Below are positions 5,589 to 10,271 of a DNA stretch of 10,271 nt, one piece after another. This DNA is from Clostridiales bacterium (lineage in GTDB: Bacteria; Bacillota; Clostridia; WRLR01): contig JAITSR010000158.1 of assembly GCA_031287655.1 (NCBI GenBank), positions 1 to 10,271 of the forward strand, read 5' to 3'. Numbering within the stretch: position 1 is the first letter of the stretch; every line of letters begins with the position of its first letter. Both the position numbers and the translations under genes were made by a program. The notes beneath the pieces were generated by a model that saw only the letters and a list, made by a program, of their open reading frames with translations, did no database searches and was not told the DNA's origin.

Positions 5589-5593
5589 AAGGA
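5589..5593 (+). promoter_or_regulatory. Ribosome binding site fixing the GTG start of fliR
   Basis: AAGGA lies 10 nt before the GTG at 5604. An in-frame TAA at 5586-5588 excludes any earlier start. The ATG at 5593 is out of frame and runs into a stop after eight codons. Confidence 0.65.
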
Positions 5594-5603
5594 TGGCGAA
5601 GGG

Positions 5604-6395
5604 GTGGACTTCGATCTAACGCAGGCGCTGGTTGGCGCGGTTGAGCTGTTTGCGCTCGTGTTTGTCAGAATGACCGGCATGTTTGTTGTGTCGCCGATCT
5701 TCGGGAGGCGGAATCTGCCGACTTACTATAAGGTCGGCTTCGCCTTTTTTCTCGCGCTGCTTGTGACGGGCTCCGGCTCGGTAACTGTGCCGGTCTCCCT
5801 CGGGACGACGCTGGAGTTTGCCTTTTTTACGCTGCGGGAGTTTGTCGTCGGCGTGTCGATCGGTTTTATCCCCTACCTGATGTTCTCGGCGATCTATCTC
5901 GCGGGGCAGCTGATCGACATGAAAATCGGCTTTTCGATGGTCAGCGTGCTCGACCCGGTCAGCAATTTGCAGATACCGGTCACGTCCAATTTCTATTTTA
6001 TGATCTGTATGCTCGTGTTTATCACCGTAAACGCGCACCACACGGTGATTTTGACGATTTGCCGGAGCTATGAGAGTATCCCGCTCGGGCATATGACGAT
6101 CAGCGGCGAGGTAATCGACGGCCTTATGCGGCTGTTTTCGGACATCTTCATCGTCGGTTTTCGCATGGCCGCGCCGATCGTTTTTACGGTGCTGCTCACA
6201 GACGTCGCGCTCGGCATTATCTCAAAGGCGATGCCGCAGATCAACGTTTTTATGGTCGGTATGCCGCTGAAAATCCTCGTCGGCCTGATTATCATCGTGA
6301 TCACAATGCCCGCGATGCTCGTGATGCTAAGCGAGCTGTTCCAAAACATCGGGGCCGAGAGCTACAACTTTATGAGGGGGATCGGCGCGCAATGA
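5604..6395 (+). CDS. fliR: Flagellar export gate protein FliR
   Basis: 263 aa, the usual length, very hydrophobic, with about six predicted membrane segments. Family marks are RMTGMFVVSPIFGRRNLP at about residues 22-39, the AGQLIDMKIGFSMVSVLDP segment at about 100-118, and the C-terminal LGIISKAMPQINVFMVGMPLK at about 203-223. FliR is the single-copy subunit that closes the FliP/FliQ gate and contacts FlhB. The start is GTG, forced by an in-frame stop a few codons upstream and supported by AAGGA. Its TGA overlaps the flhB start as ATGA, so the two are probably translated in a coupled way; this agrees with fliR-flhB fusions known in some Clostridia. Confidence 0.96.
   Translation: MDFDLTQALVGAVELFALVFVRMTGMFVVSPIFGRRNLPTYYKVGFAFFLALLVTGSGSVTVPVSLGTTLEFAFFTLREFVVGVSIGFIPYLMFSAIYLAGQLIDMKIGFSMVSVLDPVSNLQIPVTSNFYFMICMLVFITVNAHHTVILTICRSYESIPLGHMTISGEVIDGLMRLFSDIFIVGFRMAAPIVFTVLLTDVALGIISKAMPQINVFMVGMPLKILVGLIIIVITMPAMLVMLSELFQNIGAESYNFMRGIGAQ
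6374..6380 (+). promoter_or_regulatory. Ribosome binding site supporting the flhB start at 6392
   Basis: GAGGGGG lies 11 nt before the ATG at 6392, within the last codons of fliR. It supports the longer FlhB start; the next in-frame ATG (residue 59) would remove the conserved N-terminal core motif. Confidence 0.55.
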
Positions 6396-7564
6396 GTCAA
6401 TGGGACGCAGTACACGACGATTTCTTGCGGGAGACGTGCCGGACAGACGGCGCGCGCACTCTGCGTCTCGATCTGCGGCATTTCGCGCAGGACGGTCCCG
6501 GCGGCGAAAAGACCGAGACCGCGACCGCAAAAAAGCGGCAGGACGCGCGCAAAAAAGGGCAGGTGATGAAAAGTGCCGAGGTGATCACGGCCGTGATTCT
6601 GCTCGTCGCGTTCTTTGCGATCAAGCTCTTTGGCAGCCTGATCTACGAGCGGATCGTGATCTTCACAAGGCTGCTGTTCTCGGATTACATGCTCGCGGGT
6701 ACGCCGGGTTTTTCGACGAACGGCATGTACAAGCTGTATTTTGACGCCGGCATCGCGTTCCTGCTCTCGGCGGGGCCGGTCCTCGCGGTCGTCTATGCCG
6801 CGGCGTTTGCCGCGAACGTCGCGCAGGTCGGCTTTCAGTTTTCAACGGAGCCGCTCGCGTTCAAGCCGGACCGGTTGAACCCGATCAGCGGCTTTAAGCG
6901 GCTCTTTTCGATGAAGAACCTGTTCAACCTCGCAAAGTCGCTCGTCAAGGTGCTGATCGTCGGCGCGATCGCGTATGTCTATGTGAGCGGCAAGCTCGCG
7001 GACCTCACGCTGCTGATGGGCGCGGACATTGCGGTGATCATTCGCAAGGGGCTTGAGATGATTTTTGACCTCGCGTTCCGCATTTGCGCCGCGATCCTGA
7101 TTCTTGCGTTTATCGACTACGGTTACCAGTGGTGGCAGTATGAAAAGGAACTCAAAATGACAAAGCAGGAAGTCAAAGAGGAATATAAGCAGATGGAGGG
7201 CGACCCCAAGGTCAAGTCGAAGATCAAGGAGAAGCAGCGCCGCCTCTCGATGCAGCGCATGATGAACGACGTGCCTAAGGCGGACGTCGTGATCACGAAC
7301 CCGACGCACTTTGCGGTCGCGGTGCGCTACGACCTCACGGTCGCGGACGCGCCGATTGTGATCGCGAAGGGGCAGGACTACATCGCCTTTCGCATCCGTC
7401 AGGTCGCGCGCGAGAACGGCGTCGAGATCGTCGAAAACAGGCCGCTCGCCCGCGCGCTGTACGACGCCGTTGAGGTCGGCGGCAGAATCCCGGTCGAGTT
7501 GTATCAGGCGGTTGCGGAAGTGCTCGCCTTTGTTTATAATTTGAAGAACAAAAAGATCGTATAG
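6392..7564 (+). CDS. flhB: Flagellar export switch protein FlhB
   Basis: 390 aa; the family is usually about 355-385. An extra N-terminal stretch of about 24 residues precedes the conserved LDLRHFAQDGPGGEKTE entry and the AKKRQDARKKGQVMKS motif (about 46-61). Four membrane helices follow at about 63-83, 118-145, 182-200 and 222-243. A charged cytoplasmic linker (EKELKMTKQEVKEEYKQMEGDPKVK, in pieces over 251-276) leads to the autocleavage site NPTH at 303-306. FlhB binds export substrates and, after cleaving itself between N and P, helps switch export from hook/rod to filament proteins; the intact NPTH predicts normal autocleavage. The ATG overlaps the fliR stop by 4 nt and has a GAGGGGG ribosome site. 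flhA follows after 14 nt. Confidence 0.97.
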   Translation: MSQWDAVHDDFLRETCRTDGARTLRLDLRHFAQDGPGGEKTETATAKKRQDARKKGQVMKSAEVITAVILLVAFFAIKLFGSLIYERIVIFTRLLFSDYMLAGTPGFSTNGMYKLYFDAGIAFLLSAGPVLAVVYAAAFAANVAQVGFQFSTEPLAFKPDRLNPISGFKRLFSMKNLFNLAKSLVKVLIVGAIAYVYVSGKLADLTLLMGADIAVIIRKGLEMIFDLAFRICAAILILAFIDYGYQWWQYEKELKMTKQEVKEEYKQMEGDPKVKSKIKEKQRRLSMQRMMNDVPKADVVITNPTHFAVAVRYDLTVADAPIVIAKGQDYIAFRIRQVARENGVEIVENRPLARALYDAVEVGGRIPVELYQAVAEVLAFVYNLKNKKIV

Positions 7565-7567
7565 AAT

Positions 7568-7577
7568 GAGGTGATCC
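7568..7577 (+). promoter_or_regulatory. Extended ribosome binding site for the GTG start of flhA
   Basis: GAGGTGATCC matches ten consecutive bases of the complement of the canonical bacterial 16S rRNA 3' end. The GAGG core is 7 nt from the GTG at 7579. This settles the non-ATG start of flhA. Confidence 0.75.
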
Positions 7578-7578
7578 G

Positions 7579-9606
7579 GTGTCCGTAAAAGACGCGTCCG
7601 TACCTGTTTTGCTGATCGTCGTAATCCTGCTGTTCATCATCGCGGTCCCCGCGGGCGTGCTCGACGTGATGCTCGCGATCAACATCATGCTGTCCGCGAT
7701 CATTCTATTGAACACGATTTACACAACGGACACGCTCGGGCTCACGATCTTTCCGACTCTCGTCGTGATCACGACCGTCTACCGGCTCTCGCTGAATGTT
7801 TCGACCTCGCGCCTGATCCTCGGCGGCAAGAGCCCGGGGCGGGTCGTCGAGGGCTTCGGCGAGTTTGTCGGCGGCGGACAGCTCGTCGTCGGCGCGGTCG
7901 TATTCTTAATTATCACACTCGTGAATTTCCTCGTCATCACAAAGGGCTCGGAGCGCGTCGCCGAGGTCGCCGCGCGGTTCACGCTCGACGCTATGCCGGG
8001 CAAGCAGATGGCGATCGACGCGGACCTGAACTCCGGTCTGATCAACGAGCAGGACGCAAAGACGCGCCGCATGAAGATTCAGAAGGAAGCGGACTTTTAC
8101 GGCGCGATGGACGGCGCGAGCAAGTTCGTCAAAAACGACGCGATCGCGGGCCTTGTGATCACGGTGATCAACATCGTCGGCGGGATCGTGCTCGGGACCG
8201 TGCTCTACAATCTGCCGATCATGGAGGCGCTTTCAAAATACACGATCCTGACGATCGGCGACGGACTCGTGTCCCAGCTGCCCTCGCTGATGATCTCGAT
8301 CGCGACCAGCTTTATCGTAACGCGCTCCGGCGCATCCGAGACGAGCGTCAGTCAGGACATGTACACGCAGGTGTTCGGGAACCCCAAGGTGCTCTACGTC
8401 GCGTCCGCGCTCGCCTTTGTGATCTCCTTCATTCTCGCGCGCGTGCCTTTTCTGTTCCTGAGCGCGCTGCTCGCTTTTCTCGCGTTCGCGCTCTCGCGGC
8501 GGCAGCGCAAGGAGTCGATTCAAGAGGAAGTTGAGATCGAGGAGAGCGAGGTCGAGGAAATCCGCAAGCCTGAGAACGTCGTCTCGCTCCTGCAGGTCGA
8601 CCCGATTGAGCTTGAGTTTGGCTATGGGATCATTCCGCTCGCGGACACGTCGCAGGGCGGCGACCTGCTCGATCGCGTCGTGATGATCAGGCGGCAGCTC
8701 GCGCTCGAACTCGGCATGATCGTGCCGATCATTCGCCTGCGCGACAACATCCAGATCGCGCCGAACGAATACGTCATCAAGATCAAGGGCGTCGAGGCCG
8801 CGCAGGGCGAGCTGATGCTCGACCAGTACATGGCGATGAACCCCGGCTTTGTCGAGGAGCAGATCGACGGCATCCAGACGATCGAGCCCGCGTTCGGAAT
8901 GCCCGCGACGTGGATTTCCGAAAACCAGCGGGAGCGCGCGGAGACGCTCGGCTATACGGTCGTCGACCCGCCGTCCGTGATCGCGACGCACCTGACCGAA
9001 ATCATCAAAAAGTACGCGCACGAGCTGTTGGGCCGTCAAGAGGTCCAGACGCTCGTCGACAACGTGAAGCAGAACTACCCCGCGATCGTCGACGAGCTGG
9101 TTCCAAAGCTGCTCGGGATCGGCGAAATTCAGAAGGTGCTCGCGAATCTGCTCAAGGAGGGCGTGTCGATCCGCGACATGGCGACGATTTTGGAGACGCT
9201 CGCGGATTACGGCAGCGTGACGCACGACACGGACATGCTGACCGAGTACACGCGGCAGGCCTTGGGCCGCGCGATCTCGAGCCACTTTATTTCCGACGGC
9301 AACAACAGCATCCTGACGCTCGACCCGGGGCTGGAGCAGATGATCATGGAGTCGATCCAACGGACGGAGTCCGGGGCGTTCCTGACGCTCGAGCCCACGG
9401 CGACGAACAGCATCATCAACAATTTGACAAAGCAGATCCAAAAGATCGCTCAAATAGGAAAGACGCCGGTCGTGCTCTCGTCGCCGGTCGTGCGGCTGTA
9501 TTTTAAGCGGCTGACGGAGCAGGTGTTCCCGGGGCTCGTCGTGCTTTCGTACAACGAGCTCGACCCGAGCTTGGAGATTCAGGCGGTGGGTATGGTAGGA
9601 GCTTGA
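7579..9606 (+). CDS. flhA: Flagellar export gate protein FlhA
   Basis: 675 aa, the normal size. The N-terminal half contains about eight membrane helices (from about residue 8 to 307). The loop after the fourth helix carries the FHIPEP family signature at about 126-148 (RVAEVAARFTLDAMPGKQMAID), followed by the conserved YGAMDGASKFVKNDAIAG at 174-191. After an acidic linker (about 311-327), the cytoplasmic domain fills about 330-675 with the usual LEFGYGIIPLAD, PAFGMPATWI and VRLYFKRL segments. FlhA forms the nonameric ring that docks chaperone-substrate complexes and couples export to the proton motive force. The start is GTG, supported by an extended ribosome site. The stop TGA overlaps the ATG of an 18-codon micro-ORF that leads into flhF. 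Confidence 0.98.
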   Translation: MSVKDASVPVLLIVVILLFIIAVPAGVLDVMLAINIMLSAIILLNTIYTTDTLGLTIFPTLVVITTVYRLSLNVSTSRLILGGKSPGRVVEGFGEFVGGGQLVVGAVVFLIITLVNFLVITKGSERVAEVAARFTLDAMPGKQMAIDADLNSGLINEQDAKTRRMKIQKEADFYGAMDGASKFVKNDAIAGLVITVINIVGGIVLGTVLYNLPIMEALSKYTILTIGDGLVSQLPSLMISIATSFIVTRSGASETSVSQDMYTQVFGNPKVLYVASALAFVISFILARVPFLFLSALLAFLAFALSRRQRKESIQEEVEIEESEVEEIRKPENVVSLLQVDPIELEFGYGIIPLADTSQGGDLLDRVVMIRRQLALELGMIVPIIRLRDNIQIAPNEYVIKIKGVEAAQGELMLDQYMAMNPGFVEEQIDGIQTIEPAFGMPATWISENQRERAETLGYTVVDPPSVIATHLTEIIKKYAHELLGRQEVQTLVDNVKQNYPAIVDELVPKLLGIGEIQKVLANLLKEGVSIRDMATILETLADYGSVTHDTDMLTEYTRQALGRAISSHFISDGNNSILTLDPGLEQMIMESIQRTESGAFLTLEPTATNSIINNLTKQIQKIAQIGKTPVVLSSPVVRLYFKRLTEQVFPGLVVLSYNELDPSLEIQAVGMVGA

Positions 9607-9662
9607 TGACTCAAACAGGCGGACGGCGATGTCGGCAGGTGAGCGGAGGAAATACGGTATGA
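9606..9662 (+). CDS. Micro-ORF bridging flhA and flhF (uncertain)
   Basis: An 18-codon ORF encoding MTQTGGRRCRQVSGGNTV. Its ATG overlaps the flhA stop (TGATG) and its TGA overlaps the flhF start (ATGA), so the three reading frames form an unbroken chain. AGGAG at 9597-9601, inside the end of flhA, lies 4 nt before its ATG. The peptide is basic and resembles no family I know. It may serve only to carry ribosomes from flhA towards flhF, or it may be a chance ORF in a 52-nt gap. flhF also has its own good ribosome site (GGAGGA) inside the micro-ORF, which argues against strict dependence. Confidence 0.25.
   Translation: MTQTGGRRCRQVSGGNTV
9645..9650 (+). promoter_or_regulatory. Ribosome binding site of flhF
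   Basis: GGAGGA lies 8 nt before the flhF ATG at 9659, an optimal spacing. It confirms the start of this gene, which is otherwise cut by the window end. Confidence 0.75.
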
Positions 9663-10271
9663 AAATTCGAAAATATACGGCGGGGAACGCGCAGGAAGCG
9701 ATCGCGAAGGTAAAATCAGACCTCGGGACCGAAGCCCTGATCATCAGCACAAAAAAGGTGCGGCAGAAGGGGTTGCTCGGCCTCTTTAGAAAGCCGATGA
9801 CCGAGGTGATGGCGGCGATCGACGAGCAGGCGCAGGCGAAGGCAAAGCGCCTCGCAAGTCAGGTGCGCGGCGAGGCGGCGGCCCCGGGCGATGTGTTCGC
9901 GCAGTTCCAGTCGCAGCTCCGGGAGGCGAATCGGGCCGCGACCGCGGCGCCGAACCTCGGTGCGCTCACAAGTCAGGTTCAGGCCTATCAAGCCCAGACG
10001 CAGCCCGCGCAGCTGTCGGCACAGGCGCAGACACCGCAGACACCGCAGACACTGCAGACACCGCAGACGCAGCGGGCGCAGGAGCATACATCTGAACCGG
10101 CGCGAGGCCGGCAGGATCAGGCGCAGGCAGGGCTTGCCCGGCCCGCGGGCGGGCGCGCCCAACAAGAGGCCGCTCCGCCGCCCGACCGGCTCTCCGAGCT
10201 CGAGTCCAAGGTGACGCAGATGGAGGGGCTTTTGACAAAAGTCTATCAGGAGGTTTCGAGTACCTCAAAGC
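9659..10271 (+). CDS. flhF: Flagellar SRP-type GTPase FlhF, N-terminal part (3' truncated by window)
   Basis: An ATG-initiated frame stays open to the window edge (204 complete codons plus one base). The first 55 residues match the N-terminal B domain of FlhF: MKIRKYTAGNAQEAIAKV, then DLGTEALIISTKKVRQKG and a GLFRKPMTEVMAAID segment. Residues about 58-185 form a Gln/Ala/Pro-rich, probably disordered linker with a 9-bp tandem repeat (about 124-135). From about 186 a heptad-like stretch begins (LSELESKVTQMEGLLTKVYQEV), as often seen before the N domain. The GTPase NG domain lies beyond the window. FlhF is a membrane-associated relative of Ffh/FtsY that sets flagellar position or number together with FlhG. 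Its place after flhA is standard; flhG would be expected next. Confidence 0.95.
   Translation, partial: MKIRKYTAGNAQEAIAKVKSDLGTEALIISTKKVRQKGLLGLFRKPMTEVMAAIDEQAQAKAKRLASQVRGEAAAPGDVFAQFQSQLREANRAATAAPNLGALTSQVQAYQAQTQPAQLSAQAQTPQTPQTLQTPQTQRAQEHTSEPARGRQDQAQAGLARPAGGRAQQEAAPPPDRLSELESKVTQMEGLLTKVYQEVSSTSK
10028..10063 (+). repeat. Four 9-bp tandem repeats in the flhF linker (QTP)
   Basis: CAGACACCG, CAGACACCG, CAGACACTG and CAGACACCG follow one another, then a partial CAGACG. They encode QTP-QTP-QTL-QTP in the disordered linker between the B domain and the NG domain. Only one base differs among the four units, indicating recent expansion. Confidence 0.88.

Noticed and set aside
5593..5619. 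Eight-codon ORF overlapping the fliR start out of frame
   Set aside because: The purine-rich sequence directly abuts its ATG with no usable spacing, and it is better explained as the fliR ribosome site region.
8233..9750. A 505-codon open frame on the - strand antisense to flhA
   Set aside because: It mirrors the codon structure of flhA in a GC-rich sequence. The product is an Arg/Asp/His/Leu-rich string without any recognisable domain, and it has no operon context.

Overview
The window is a segment of a large flagellar (fla/che) operon, all on the + strand, from a moderately GC-rich bacterium. The most likely source is a Firmicute of the class Clostridia. Three things support this: the gene order is the Bacillus/Clostridium one (flgE-flbD-fliL-fliM-fliY-cheY-fliO-fliP-fliQ-fliR-flhB-flhA-flhF); the switch protein is FliY (CheC-like phosphatase fused to a FliN domain) rather than a stand-alone FliN; and FlhB begins its core with an FAQDGPGGEKTE-type sequence common in Clostridia. 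The species cannot be named from this sequence.

Layout. 1-153 is the 3' end of the hook gene flgE. 221-418 is flbD (swrD). 475-1020 is fliL (TTG start). 1112-3318 holds the switch genes fliM and fliY, overlapping by 1 nt. 3378-3761 is cheY. 3763-7564 encodes most of the type III export gate (fliO, fliP, fliQ, fliR, flhB) and 7579-9606 encodes flhA (GTG start). 9659 to the window end is the 5' part of flhF. flhF is cut off by the window edge. The genes abut or overlap by 1-8 nt, or are separated by gaps of at most 91 nt. I see no convincing promoter and no intrinsic terminator, so this looks like the middle of one transcript. No stretch above 300 nt lacks a gene, and there are no RNA genes, mobile elements or CRISPR arrays.

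How the genes work together. FliP, FliQ, FliR, FlhB and FlhA form the membrane export gate, with FliO helping FliP assembly. FliM and FliY form the C-ring switch, which binds CheY-P. FliY probably also dephosphorylates CheY-P. FliL sits at the stator/basal body, FlbD/SwrD supports motor power, FlgE is the hook and FlhF is the SRP-type GTPase that sets flagellar number and position.

No new system is apparent. What stands out beyond the standard operon is a set of short tandem repeats with a 9- or 18-bp period. They occur in the fliL-fliM gap and in the linkers or tails of FliY, FliO (twice) and FlhF, and a 12-bp version lies in an unusual Ala-rich N-terminal extension of FliP. Other points are an 18-codon micro-ORF that exactly bridges flhA and flhF with overlaps at both ends, a perfect 8-bp hairpin between fliQ and fliR, and a small inverted repeat that covers the flbD ribosome binding site.
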